This document shows positions 21,238-32,526 of a stretch of 64,000 nucleotides of DNA, in pieces. The position numbers and the translations under genes are program-made. Position 1 is the stretch's first letter. Every line of letters starts with the position of its first letter. This DNA comes from Lepus europaeus (Eukaryota; Chordata; Mammalia; Lagomorpha; Leporidae), in NCBI RefSeq assembly GCF_033115175.1, contig NC_084827.1, positions 146,685,701 to 146,749,700 of the forward strand. The letters run 5' to 3'. The notes under the pieces are model-generated. The model saw only the letters and a program-made list of their open reading frames with translations. It ran no database searches and was not told the DNA's origin.

Positions 21238-23690
21238 CTTTTATTTAATGAATATAAATTTCCAGTATACAGCTTATGGATTACAATGGCTTCCCCTTCC
21301 CATAATTTCCCTCCCACCCACAACCCTCCCCTCTCCCGCTCCCTCTCCCCTTCCATTCACATTAAGATTCATTTTCAATTCTCTTTATATACAGAAGATC
21401 AATTTAGTATACATTAAGTAAAGATTTCAACAGTTTGCACCCACATAGAAACACAAAGTGAAACATACTGTTTGAGTACTAGTTATAGCATTAAATCAAA
21501 ATGTACAGTACATTAAGGACAGAGATCCCACATCAGGAGCAAGCGCACAGTGGCTCCTGTTGTAGACCCAACAAATTGACACTCTAGTTTATGGCACCAG
21601 TAACCACCCTAGGCTGTCGTCATGAGTTGCCAAGGCTATGGAAGCCTTCCAAGTTCCCCGACTCTGATCATATTTAGACAAGGTCATAAAAGACAGGGTG
21701 AGGATAGTAACCAATGATCCTAAGAGTGGCATTTACCAGGTCTGAACAATTATACAGCATTAAGTGGGGAAGAGGACCATCAGTACACACAGGTTGGGAG
21801 TATAGCCATTGGTGGTAGAGTAGAGGTTATAATTACAAAGGAATGAGGCCCAAGTGCACTAGACAGGGTCTAGAACAAAGGACAGAGTCATTATTAGAGG
21901 AGCTAAGAAAGGTGCTGTCTAAGCTACAATTAAGTTTTCTGATTGAGAGGCAAATAGAACCTGATAGAAGGGGCTTGATAATAATCTGGTGGGCTTTAGG
22001 CCTTGTAAGTTAAGAGGCCCAGACCTATCTATCTCTTCACATGGGGTATATCCTAAGGGAGGTGTGAACCTCCTAGGGGAAGGCACTCTGTTGACTTTCA
22101 TTACTTGGCTGGCCTGGGAGGAGAGCAGGCCAGGTAAAGGCAGGGGGCATCTCTAACAAGAAATTTACAGTTCTGCCTGCAATGTTGCTGACCCTACTTG
22201 GCCATCCCCTCAGCTGCAGTGGTCACTTTGGAAGTTGGGCTGAGTGAAGGGCTTTTCAGCTTAGAGCCAATAAGATCTGTGGCTCTGACCTGGGCATCCT
22301 TCGACTCCAGGGCAGGTCCATTTCCAGTGACCCAACTCTTGGCAGAGCTGCCAGGGCTCTTCACAAGCTGACTTCTGCTGAAGCCCAGACTTACCACATT
22401 GAAAGCCACTGCAGTGGACTGGCCTGTTGGGTCTCCTTGAGGGCAGATCACTGTACAGATCAGCCATTAATAGGCCTGCCACCCATTGCTTCTGATGCCT
22501 AGCTTTCTTTTCCTCCTGGTTTGTGTTGAAGCAGACCAGAGGATGCAAGTCAAGGGAGTGCCCATGTCCCATCTCTAATCTTCGGTGGCCTGAACTACAA
22601 GTCTATAGTCACAGGCATGTTCTGTAGTAGTTTTTCTAAGGTAGACAATGCCCATGAGGAAAATTATATTCTCACTTTAAAATTTTCTTTCCCTTTGGTC
22701 TGAAAGGGAGGTTTTTTTTTTTTCTACTTACTGTATACTTCGCTGATGGTGATGTGAATCTAGCTATGAGATTATTATTTAAGCTCTTATTTTGGCTATG
22801 CTATTACAGAAAAATGTTAGCCATCTCTTATAAGGTCTAAAGATTAAATTGTGCGTCCTACAGATTCCTTCATAATAGAATTAGTTCCCTACCTTGAAGA
22901 GAATAGAGAAATGAAAGAACAAGTTGGCCTTAGAATAGAGAAATGAGGGAGCAAGTCCTAGATCACTTGCTGACAATAGCAATATTACATGAATACTTAG
23001 CAAACCGTTTCAACCCTTAGATAAGAACTTAATAAAACATTTACCAGAAGGTCCAATGCCTTCTATAAATTTTAAGAATCATGTATTTGAAAACACCTCT
23101 TAAATATCTAAGATGGTGTAGTTTGTTTAACCAGTAAACTTAAGCACAACCATATAAAATGTTTTTAGTTTCTTTCTACCAACAAGTTTAAAACATATGA
23201 TACACAGATTCAGGTCACACAAATTAAAATGTATCTTTGATTGATTTTAGCAGCTTAAATTTATGGACAATCTTATCTATAAGCCATTTAAAATAAAACT
23301 CTTAATAAAATTTCCCCATGTGGACATACAATATGTACGCACGTATAACATAGCATAATAGACCAATATCAAAATCCAAAATATCTGGTTGAACTAAGAT
23401 TCCTTAAAATCATGACATAACATAGACCAAATTTGATCATTGTTACAAGGTGATTATTCAAGTCTTTGAAAATAAGCACATAGTTAAATAACCCATAGTT
23501 CTTAATAAAAATTCAGCTGTTTTTGAACAATTAGAATTTAACAGACATCAAGAGAACATAATAGATTACTTTAACACATTGCTCTAACAGTGCATCAGAG
23601 TTTAATTCTATGTCAAAGAGAAATTGAGCTTCCTGTGATCTTTTGCTGTGAGGTTTCCTTCCTTTACCTTCTTTCATATTGGTGACCATG
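21238..23690 (-). other. Half-L1 region 3' of ORF1 (long 3' UTR, no ORF2)
   Basis: On the minus strand the segment is stop-rich, with open frames of at most about 100 codons and no reverse-transcriptase or endonuclease motif. The last few hundred bases (21238 to about 21,420) have the G-rich run and AT-rich end typical of rabbit L1 3' UTRs. The first kilobase (about 23,690-22,640) is AT-rich and unrecognised. Confidence 0.65.
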
Positions 23691-23799
23691 TTTCTGTGTT
23701 TCTGTGTGTAACACATCTTTAAGCATCTTTTGCAGGGCAGGATGAGTGGCAACAAATTCTTTCAGTTTCTGTTTGCTATGAAAAGTCTTAATTTCACCT

Positions 23800-24711
23800 T
23801 CATTCACAAATGAGAGCTTTGTTATATTCTGGGCTGGCAGTTTTTCTTAGTACCTGGGCTATGTCTCGCCATTCCCTTCTAGCTTGTAGGGTTTCTGATG
23901 AGAAGTCTGCTGTGAGTCTAATTGGAGATCCTCTGAGAGTAATCTGACGATTCTCTCTTGCACCTTTTAGAATCTTTTCTTTATGTTTCACTCTGGTGAG
24001 TTTGATTACAACATGTCGTGGTGAGGATCTCTTTTGGTCATGTTTATTAGGGGTTCTATAAGCTTCCTGTACTAAGATGCCTCTGTCCTCCAAACCTGGG
24101 AAATTTTCTGCTAGTATCTCACTGAAAATGCCTTCTAATCCTTTCTCCCTCTCCATGCCTTCAGGAACTCCTAGAACCCGAATGTTAGATTTTTTAATAG
24201 TATCCTGTAGATTCCTGACAATATTTTTTAGATTTCTAATTTCTTCTTCTTTTCTTTGGTTTGCCTGTTTCCTTTCCTGTTCTCTGTCTTCTAAGTCTGA
24301 TATTCTCTCTTCTGCTTCACCCATTCTGTTTTTAAGGCTCTCTAATGTGTTTGTCATTTGATCTATTGAATTCTTCATTTCATTATGATTTCTCGTCACA
24401 ATCACCATTTCTTGTTCCACTAGTTGTTTCATTTCATTTTGATTCCTCCTTAATATTTCACTTTCACGAGAGAGATTTTCTATCTTGTCCTTTAAGGATT
24501 TCTGTAGTTCAAGAATTTGTTTTTGAGAACTTCTTAATGTTCTTATCAATTTTTTGAAATCCGCTTCTTGCATTTCTTCCATCTCATCATCTTCATAATC
24601 TTGAGTTGGGGTGTCTTTTTCATTTGGGGGCGTCATAGTGTCTTCCTTGTTCTTGTTACCTCGGTTTTTGCGTTTGTTGTATGGCATGTTGGAGATATTT
24701 GGTTTCTTCAC
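23800..24711 (-). CDS. L1 ORF1 protein, nearly intact, frameshifted at the C-terminus
   Basis: The 303-residue frame encodes the L1 RNA-binding chaperone, which forms coiled-coil trimers on L1 RNA. The N-terminus is basic and Asn/Lys-rich. A long heptad-rich coiled coil runs from roughly residue 45 to 165, then an RRM-like domain (SNIRVLGVPEG), then the C-terminal domain (HVVIKLTRVKHKEKIL, ending near REWRDIAQVL). A length change in the A-run at 23841-23845 (T-run on the + strand) shifts the frame. The expected last 40 or so residues continue in another frame to about 23,690. Otherwise about 290 codons are uninterrupted, which suggests a young copy. Confidence 0.9.
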   Translation of the reverse strand: MKKPNISNMPYNKRKNRGNKNKEDTMTPPNEKDTPTQDYEDDEMEEMQEADFKKLIRTLRSSQKQILELQKSLKDKIENLSRESEILRRNQNEMKQLVEQEMVIVTRNHNEMKNSIDQMTNTLESLKNRMGEAEERISDLEDREQERKQANQRKEEEIRNLKNIVRNLQDTIKKSNIRVLGVPEGMEREKGLEGIFSEILAENFPGLEDRGILVQEAYRTPNKHDQKRSSPRHVVIKLTRVKHKEKILKGARENRQITLRGSPIRLTADFSSETLQARREWRDIAQVLRKTASPEYNKALICE

Positions 24712-25607
24712 TGTGGTGTTTTTTTTTTTCTTGTTATACTATGACTCTAGATTAAGTGGACTGTCTGCTTTTGGTGGAGCCTTAGAGGCTTGAGATGGGT
24801 GTGGACTGAGAGCTGTGTTTGGTTCCTCAGGGTTGAGGGTGTGTCAAGATGACACTCCCAGGTTAGGTGTGGTAAATGTCTCTTTCTTTTGTTGATTCGA
24901 AAGGGAAGTAATTCCGCACAGCTGAATGTAATTGGAGGTAGTTAGCAGGCAAATGATATACCCACAGGAGCCAGAGATTGGAAGCTCTTTCCCAAGGACC
25001 ACACAGGGAATCTCTGCTGCCCTCGGTGTGGGCTTCAATTCTCCTGCAGTCTCCCACTGGGTTGCCAAGTTAGATGCTAATCTCCAGTTATTTCACCCCT
25101 CCCCCCAGAGTCAGGTTTTTCTGCTAGGCTCAGGGCCGGTGCAGACCTGAGGTCGCCCTGCTTATGACGTATGTCCAAAATGGCGCCTGCTCTTTGTCTT
25201 GCTCGCCCTTGAGGGGTGAGCGGAGAGAGAGAAACTCGTGTCCGTTTTGGTCACTTTTTTTTTTCCCTCTCTCTCTTCTAGTTAGCCTGGTGAACTTTTC
25301 CCCATGGAGTTTCAAGCCTCGTTCCCTCTAGCCTCCTCTTTCCGCTTGCCCGCTGGTGTCTCGGGCTATGGAGGTTCGGCTCACCTCGCGTTCCAGCGCT
25401 GATGCGTTGAGTCTGCTGCTGGTGTCCCGAACTTGGGCTCCCACGCTCTCCACGCAGGTCCACTGTGAATCACTAGTTCCGGAAGAGTTTCCGCTGCTGT
25501 TTCATCCCCTACTCTTCCTTGACCCTGCAGTATCTCCACTTTTATTAACCTGTGTCTTGCCGAAGAATATCAATGTGCTCCCTTCCTATTCCGCCATCTT
25601 GGATTTC
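24712..25607 (-). promoter_or_regulatory. L1 5' UTR (internal promoter region)
   Basis: This is the GC-richer segment between the element's 5' end and the ORF1 start. L1 5' UTRs carry an internal polymerase II promoter, often with a YY1-type site at the extreme 5' end; the AAGATGGCGG core near 25589-25599 (minus strand) fits that. Activity is inferred from the family. Confidence 0.6.
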
Positions 25608-26167
25608 TCTTTTAGTACTTTAAAAATGTTGCTCTACTGTGTTCTATCTTGAATGATTTCCAATGAGCAATCTGCTATCATTCTTATCCTCTTTCCTTAG
25701 CATATGTATCTTGTTTCCTCTCATTGCATTTTATTATTTTTTAATCACTGGTTTTCTGTAACTTGATTGTGATATAAAGTGGTTTGATTTTCTTCATGTT
25801 TCTTATGTTTGGAGATTGTTGAGTTTCTTAGAACTGTAGATTTAGAGTTATCAAATTTCGGGAAATTTTCAGCCATTTTTTTCCCTCTAAAATGTTTTTT
25901 ATCTTTTCCTCCCTGTTACTCATTGAGGATTCTAATAACATGTATGTTAGGTTGCTTGAAGTCATTGATGTTCTGTACATTTTTCCATCTTTTTTGAATA
26001 ATCTCTTCATTTTGTATGGTTTGTTATTCTGTCTTAAAATTTATTGTTCTTTATTTCTGTAGTGTCTAATCTCTTGTTAATACCAGATTAACTTGGTATT
26101 ATTAATTCTCATCAGAGATATTGTAGTTTTTATTTTTGGAATTTAATTTTTTTGTATTTGCTTAACA

Positions 26168-26506
26168 TCTTTTTTCTTTTTAAGATTTATTTATTTATTT
26201 ATTTATTTGAAAGAGTTTCAAAGAGGGAGGGTGAGAGACACAGAGCTCTTTCATCTGCTGGTGTACTCCCCAAATGGCTGTTAGGGCCAGCACAGGACCA
26301 GGCTGAAGGCAGAATCCAGGAAGTTCATCCAGGGCTCCCACCTGGGTGCAGGTGCCCAAACACTTGGGCCTTTCTCCACTGCTTTTCCCAAGCCATTAGC
26401 AGGCAGCTGGATCAGAAATGGGGCATCCAGGACATGAACGGCACCCATATAGAATGCCGGCAAAAACTGGCTACAGCTTTACCCACAACACCACAGCACC
26501 AGCTCC
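26168..26506 (-). repeat. C repeat (old type)
   Basis: A (TTTA)n start and an ACACCACAGCACCAGC head; full length. Confidence 0.9.
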
Positions 26507-26596
26507 ATAATTTACCTTTGAAAAGGTCACTTTGGCCATTGTCTTGAAAAAAAGACTTTGTAGTTCCATATGTCTTCTACTAGATTATAAACTCTA

Positions 26597-26922
26597 GGCC
26601 AGCGCCGCAGCTCAATAGGCTAATCCTCCACCTTGCGGCGCCGGCACACCGGGTTCTAGTCCCGGTCGGGGCACTGGATTCTGTCCCAGTTGCCCCTCTT
26701 CCAGTCCAGCTCTCTGCTGTGGCCCTGGAGTGCAGTGGAGGATGGCCCAAGTGCTTGGGCCCTACACCCGCATGGGAGACCAGGAGAAGCACCTGGCTCC
26801 TGGCTTTGGATCAGCGCAGTGCGCCGGCTGCAGCAGCCATGGAGGGTGAACCAATGGTAAAGGAAGCCCTTTCTCTCTCTCTTTCTCTCACTGTCCACTC
26901 TGCCTGTCAAAAAAAAAATTTT
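26597..26922 (+). repeat. C repeat (young)
   Basis: The TSD ACTAGATTATAAACTCTA / ACTGGATTATAAACTCTA (18 bp, one difference) at 26579-26596 and 26923-26940. Confidence 0.96.
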
Positions 26923-26940
26923 ACTGGATTATAAACTCTA

Positions 26941-27476
26941 AAATGGATGAGAATTTTGTCTTTTTTGTTGATTTATCACAGTGGTAGATACTTAGAAATT
27001 ATTTTCAAGAGAATGGCTATCTACATTGAAGGTTTTAGATTATCCTTATAGTAAGTAAATGGAGAACAACCTAAATGAGATGGAAAAATTGTTGAGGGTG
27101 AACATTGCTGAATTTTTGAACAGGAGAAAGGGGATGGGCTCTGGTGCCCATGTCAGGTGTCTTAGATGGAAACACGAATATTTCATCTATGGGTAGGTGA
27201 TGAGGCAGTCTACTTGGGTAGAGAGATTAGTAAGTGGATACAAGTGAGAGTTTATGGAAATTCTCTCTGGTTGCTTCAGTTTTCTCAGTTAAATAAATAA
27301 GAAGCAAGGTCCTTAAGAGTGAAGATGGGTGTGTGGTGGGTAGAGGTCCTGAGGAGTTGAGGAGAAAAGAAATGAAAGATAGTTGTGTAGGAGAGTGGGA
27401 GAGCAAATAGGCTAGGGAATAGATAACCGGACCTTCTTGATTAAGGGCTTGTTTGAAGTTCATATTCATAAGTTAG
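26941..27476. other. Intergenic, nothing recognised
   Basis: No gene, no SINE; open frames are short and non-specific. Confidence 0.45.
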
Positions 27477-27490
27477 AAAAGAGATTAGTG

Positions 27491-27747
27491 AGGCCAGCGC
27501 TGTGGCATAGCAGTTAAAGCCACCACCTACAGTGCTGGCATCCCATATGGGTGCCACTTCGATTCCCAGCTGCTCCACTTCCTATCCAGCTCTATGCTAT
27601 GGCCTGGGAAAGCAGTAGAAGATGGCCCAAGTGCTTGGGCCCCTGCACCTGTGTGGGAGACCCAGAAGAAATTCCTGGCCCCTGGCTTCAGATCGGTGCA
27701 GTTTCAACCATTTTGACCAACTGGGGAGTGAACAGATGAAAGACCTA

Positions 27748-27778
<31 letters not shown>

Positions 27779-27846
27779 GGTTCTCCTTCTCTCTTTCTGT
27801 AAATCTGACTTTCAAATAAAATAAATAAAACTTAAAAAAAGAAAAA
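27491..27846 (+). repeat. C repeat (old type)
   Basis: The TSD is AAAAGAGATTAG / AAAAGAGGTTAG. It carries a long CT microsatellite. Confidence 0.92.
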
Positions 27847-27904
27847 AAAAGAGGTTAGCATGGTTATATGCTTTTTATCCAGTCATGATCAACCATGACA
27901 GCAT

Positions 27905-28060
27905 TTAATGAGAACCTGACATTTTATTATCTGCTGGCTGTAGACAGGTTTGTAAGATCTAATCCTGTCCCTGTGGGGACTAGCAGTGTAAGGACAGTTA
28001 CATAATCATCCACTTGTAATATGATAAATACTATCAGTCCAAACAAAGGGAAAAGTAAGT
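27905..28060 (+). repeat. Possible ancient interspersed repeat
   Basis: Same general pattern as at 55,690 (size variable, CTGTCCCTGTGGGGACTAGC). Weak. Confidence 0.3.
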
Positions 28061-28370
28061 CAAAGAGGAAGTTTGAAGCTGGTGAACAGTTCAAGTTAGC
28101 AGCATAGGATGTTGTGGAAGGAATGGCAGATTTGTCTAAGAAGGCAGAAGACTGTGAAAGACTTCCAACCTTTCATATTCCTGTGTTCAATCCTAAAAGA
28201 TTATGCCCAATCTCAGTCAGATCTCCCACTTAAACCAGACACCAGAAACCTGATTAATACTAACATCTCTGACATCCAACTGTGAGACACAGCTGAGACC
28301 ATCATAGTATTTTCCCTCTTTGCAATAAGCAAAGTTTAGTTGTACTTAATCCACAGGTTATTTTGGAGGT

Positions 28371-28723
28371 TTTTTTTTTTTTTAATTTTTTTTTTTTTAA
28401 TTTTTTGACAGAGTGGACAGTGAGAGAGAGACAGAGAGAAAGGTCTTCCTTTTTTTGCTGTTGGTTCACCCTCTAATGGCCGCCGCAGTAGGCGCGCTGC
28501 CGCCAGCGCACCGCGCTGATCCGATGGCAGGAGCCAGGGTGCAGGGAGCAGGGGTGCAGGGCCCGAGGACTTGGGCCATCCTCCACTGCACTCCCTGGCC
28601 ACAGCAGAGAGCTGGCCTGGAAGAGGGGCAACCGGGACAGGATCCGGTGTCCCAACCGGGACTAGAACTGGTGTGCCTGCGCCGCAAGGCGGAGGATTAG
28701 CCTAGTGAGCCGCGGTGCCGGCC
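28371..28723 (-). repeat. C repeat (young)
   Basis: A perfect TSD, TATTTTGGAGGT, at 28359-28370 and 28724-28735. Lacks about 20 bp of the tandem GGTCTCCCATGG part. Confidence 0.95.
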
Positions 28724-28735
28724 TATTTTGGAGGT

Positions 28736-30143
28736 ATTTTAAAGGAGCCAGCTTTTGATGATCTTAGAGGTCTCATCAGCTTCGGATCAAGACCTAAGAC
28801 CTGGAGGTTGGAAACCATGTGCTTTTCCGAGGCCGTTGAGCCTCCCTCACAGGTCTGTCCAATGACTGTGATGAGGTAAGTTCATGTGGAGTTTCAGCTC
28901 TGATTTTTTTTTTAATCAACTAAGTGCTGAGTTTCATTTGTTTAGTTTGAAAATGACACCAAGGATTAAGTAACCTTTTCCTTACATAGGAATAGAGAGT
29001 GAACCGTGAGAGCCAGCTGTGGGAGGGATTGGCAGGAGATGGGAAAATAGAATTCAAAGGGTACAAAGTTGAATTATGTAGGATGAATAAGTTTAGATAT
29101 CTACTAAACAATGTGAGAACTGTAGTTAATGATACTGACTGTATACTGTTAATTTGCCAAGGAGGTAGATTTTAGGTGCTCTGACCATTAAAACAGAAAT
29201 ATAGCTATATGATATGATAGATATGTTAATTTGCTTGACTGTAATAATCACTCCACCAAGTATATTAAAATATCATGTTGTATATATTAAATATGTGCAA
29301 TAAAAATAAAACAAAATCTGTGATGAGTTGACCAAATTTTGAAAATGTTTATCTTAGTAGAAATCTGCATTATTACTGTTGATCCTACTATGTAGCTGTT
29401 GGTTGTCATTTCTTTATTGTGCAGGTGGATGAAAATGAGTGGAAGCTTAGGTGTTCAGATTTCTATTCAAACTGGTATCTTTTGGGAAACCACCTCAGGT
29501 CATTTACGAAAATATTTTTAGAACTCTTACTATGTTATTTTGTCCATAAATTTGTAGTTCTAGTGGTGGGGTAATGGAGGTCCCCAAGAACCAAGGTGCA
29601 CAAGATTTGATTGGCTATTGCCAGCCAGCCTCAGATGTCTTTATGAACTCTTTGGGCCAGTTTCCTATGTCTTATCTGTGTTTGTACTGGAATCAGATTG
29701 TGTCTTCCTAACTTTCTAAATGATATGAAGATTATTTGGAATTACATACTTTTTTGGGAGAACTTTTGGGAGGCAACTTGAAGCAAATGGAAGCCAAAAT
29801 CCCAAACACCTTGTCAACATTTTAGACAAAGAAGAAACTTTCAAAATACATTTATATTATGATATGACCTCTGAAAGATTTGGCTAAGACAAAAGAAAAA
29901 TGTGAAAAATCTAAAACTACTTTTTAGATCCTTCCAGATCAGTTTGAATATAATGTTCACCCTTGAATTCTGCTTCCCCATTTTATGTTCTGCCATTTCC
30001 TTCTGCCCCGTTGCGCCTTCCTAATTCTTGTTTCCAAAACACCTCAGGAGGAAGTAGTTCTGGTTGTCAGAAAGAGAAAGATTCCTTGGTTTAATGTAGA
30101 AGACACCCTCCCCCCTCCTCAATCCCCTAATTCCATTATTAAT
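28736..30143. other. Intergenic; only an L1M fragment recognised
   Basis: Besides 29,070-29,316 nothing is recognised. Confidence 0.45.
29070..29316 (+). mobile_element. Old L1M 3' UTR fragment
   Basis: Contains GGATGAATAAGTTTAGATAT, TAATTTGCCAAGGAGGTAGA and GATATGTTAATTTGCTTGA in the order of L1M 3' UTRs, and ends near AATAAAAATAAAAC. Confidence 0.65.
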
Positions 30144-30159
30144 AATTCCTGGCTTTTTT

Positions 30160-30511
30160 AAAAAAAATTTTTTTTATTTTTTGACAGGCAGAGTGGACAG
30201 TGAGAGAGGAGAGACAGAGAGAAAGGTCTTCCTTTTGCCGTTGGTTCACCCTCCAATGGCCGCTGCAGTAGGTGCGCTGCGGCCGGCGCACCGCGCTGAT
30301 CCGATGGCAGGAGCCAGGTGCTTCTCCTGGTCTCCCATGGGGTGCAGGGCCCAAGCACTTGGGCCATCCTCCACTGCACTCCCTGGCCACAGCAGAGAGC
30401 TGGCCTGGAAGAGGGGCAACCGGGACAGGATCGGTGCCCCGACCGGGACTAGAACCCGGTGTGCCGGCGCTGCAAGGCGGAGGATTAGCCTAGTGACCCG
30501 CAGCGCCGGCC
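30160..30511 (-). repeat. C repeat (young)
   Basis: The TSD AATTCCTGGCTTTTT flanks it (about 30144 and 30512). Close to consensus. Confidence 0.95.
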
Positions 30512-30627
30512 AATTCCTGGCTTTTTAATAGCACAAAATCAAGTTGTCAAGAGCCTGAGTTAGTGTTTAAACCTGTTGTATCAGTTATGTTTTGTTTGTT
30601 GACATGCACACAGAATAGGTTTTCCTG

Positions 30628-30941
30628 GGGACTGGCTTTGTGGCACAGCAGTGTAAGCCACCACTTGCAGGGTCAGCATCCTGAGGGTTCAGGTCCCAGG
30701 TATTGTGCTTCCTATCTGGCTCCCCACTAATGCACCTGGAAAGCAACAGAAGATGGCTCACAACCCTGGACTCCTTCCACCCATGTGGAGACCAAGATGG
30801 AGTTCCAGGCTCCTGACTGCCACCTGGCCCAACCCTGGCCTTTGTGGCCATTTAGGCAGTGAACCAGCATATACAAGATCTCTGTCTCGGCTTTTCCTTT
30901 CTTTTGGTCACTCTGTCTTTCAAATAAATCTTTTTTAAAAT
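30628..30941 (+). repeat. C repeat (old type)
   Basis: A perfect TSD, ATAGGTTTTCCTG, at 30615-30627 and 30942-30954. Confidence 0.93.
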
Positions 30942-31222
30942 ATAGGTTTTCCTGAATCTTAACTTTTCTTTCTCTGTAATTAAGAAAAGATAATCTTTTA
31001 TAGTGGTAATTTTTTTATTTGACTGAAGCTGGCTCATTCTCATTTTTTCTTTCTGTCCCTCTTTGCCCTCTCTTGGGAGACTTTAAAGATTAATTGTCAA
31101 AAACAGTTATTTTGTCATAATGTGTTTGTTCTAAGAATATCTGGTAAAGAATTCCTAAAATATAAAGAAAGATTATTAAACTGCTTTTTAAAAATGTTTC
31201 TGGTTAAAACTGTAGGAAATGA

Positions 31223-31574
31223 GCCAGCGCCACGGCTCACTAGGCTGATCCTCCACCTTGCGGCGCCGGCACACCGGGTTCTAGTCCCGGTCGGGGCACC
31301 GGATTCTGTCCCGGTTGCCCCTCTTCCAGGCCAGCTCTCTGCTGTGGCCAGGGAGTGCAGTGGAGGATGGCCCAAGTGCTTGGGCCCTGCACCCCATGGG
31401 AGACCAGGAGAAGCACCTGGCTCCTGCCATCGGATCAGCGTGGTGCGCCGGCCGCAGCGCGCCAACCGCGGCGGCCATTGGAGGGTGAACCAACGGCAAA
31501 AAGGAAGACCTTTCTCTCTGTCTCTCTCTCTCTCTCTCACTGTCCACTCTGCCTGTCAAAAAAAAAAAAAAAAA
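31223..31574 (+). repeat. C repeat (young)
   Basis: The TSD is CTGTAGGAAATGA / CTGTAGGAAGTGA. Inverted relative to the young copy at 30160-30511. Confidence 0.95.
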
Positions 31575-31621
31575 AACCTGTAGGAAGTGAAGAAAATGCC
31601 TTGATCCCAAGATAAAGGGGT

Positions 31622-31942
31622 TTAATTTATTCCATTTATGTAAGAGTTAGAGAGAGAGAGATGCATATACACTCATAGACATACAGAGAGCTCCTGACTG
31701 TAGGTTCACTCCTCAAATCCCTGCAGCAAGCCAGGGGTGGGCCAGACATGAAGCTGGCAGCTGGGAACTTGATCCAGGTCTCCCACATGAGTGGCAGGAG
31801 CCCAGTTACTTGAGCCATCACCACTGCCTCAAAGAGTCTTCCCTAGTTGGAAGGTGAAGTCAGAACTCAGAGCCAAGAATTGAACCAAGGTACTTCAATG
31901 TGGGATGCAATCTATCTTTACCACAGACTAAATGTTTGCCCC
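31622..31942 (-). repeat. C repeat (diverged)
   Basis: CAGTTACTTGAGCCATCACC variant typical of older C-type copies; poor ends. Confidence 0.7.
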
Positions 31943-32444
31943 AATAAAGCAGTTTTAGATAGGATTTTAAGTGTTTTTATAATTTGGTTTATGACTACAG
32001 AGTTTACAAATTGTATGGAAAATGCTTATTAAAATCCTGGTAAATACATGAATTAAGATCAGTTAATTAGTTTAATGGTTTAAAACACAGTGATATTTCT
32101 AACTTTAATATGTGAAATAATGGCAACACAATATTCTGTTTTATACAAGACACATAAATGCCTGGTAATTTAAACTTTTTCTAACATCTTACATTGGTAT
32201 TATAATTATTTCTGTAAAGTGTTTTTAAGATTACAAGAATTTAGAATCATGACTAACTAAAATTGCAATGATAGATTTCTTAAAAGGGTTTATAATCTTT
32301 GGATATTTCTATGTTATTGAAATTCTTAAGAACTTTATATTTAAGTCAGATATAAAATAAGTTGAAATTACAGCTTCTGGGTACATAACTTCAAGAACTT
32401 AGATAAATGTTGAACTGATAAATTGATATATAAACTTCATATGT
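31943..32444. other. Intergenic AT-rich, nothing recognised
   Basis: No feature. Confidence 0.45.
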
Positions 32445-32526
32445 GGGTATGTCAAAAAGTTCATGGAAATATGTAATCAAAAGTTTATTTTGGTGTAAAA
32501 ATTATTTAAATCTATGTATAACTTTT
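32445..32526. repeat. Possible DNA-transposon (mariner-like) fragment
   Basis: The phrase TGTCAAAAAGTTCATGGAAA followed by TTATTTTGGTGTAAAAATTA resembles a mariner-derived mammalian repeat. It is short and unverified. Confidence 0.3.

Larger units (their letters stand above)
21238..25607 (-). mobile_element. ORF2-less (half) L1 retrotransposon with TSDs
   Basis: The element lies on the minus strand between a 16-bp duplication, TCTTTTAGTACTTTAA, at 21222-21237 and 25608-25623. Its 5' end at 25607 opens with an AAGATGGCGGAATAG-like L1 start and a GC-rich 5' UTR (about 25,607-24,712). ORF1 follows (24,711 to about 23,690), then about 2.45 kb that ends in the G-rich L1 3' UTR and a short A-rich tail. 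No endonuclease or reverse-transcriptase ORF2 is present, and 2.45 kb could not hold one together with the 3' UTR. No C repeat has inserted into it, consistent with a fairly recent arrival. It resembles the known mammalian HAL1 (half-L1) design. Confidence 0.85.
19885..26150 (-). mobile_element. Ancient HAL1/L1M-like element, interrupted by later insertions
   Basis: Pieces at about 19,885-20,045, 20,385-20,775, 21,083-21,221 and 25,624-26,150 read as one old antisense element, with an L1M-like 3' UTR (left) and ORF1-like text (right). Two C repeats and the half-L1 have inserted. The ORF1 remnant is separated from the 3' part only by a SINE, so ORF2 is missing, as in HAL1. Confidence 0.6.

Noticed and set aside
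22194-22572. Overlapping minus-strand frames of 85 and 103 codons
   Set aside because: Lie in the L1 3' region; no L1 ORF2 motifs and no known domain.
24077-24793. Plus-strand open frames rich in Phe/Ser/Leu
   Set aside because: Antisense shadow of the Lys/Glu-rich L1 ORF1.
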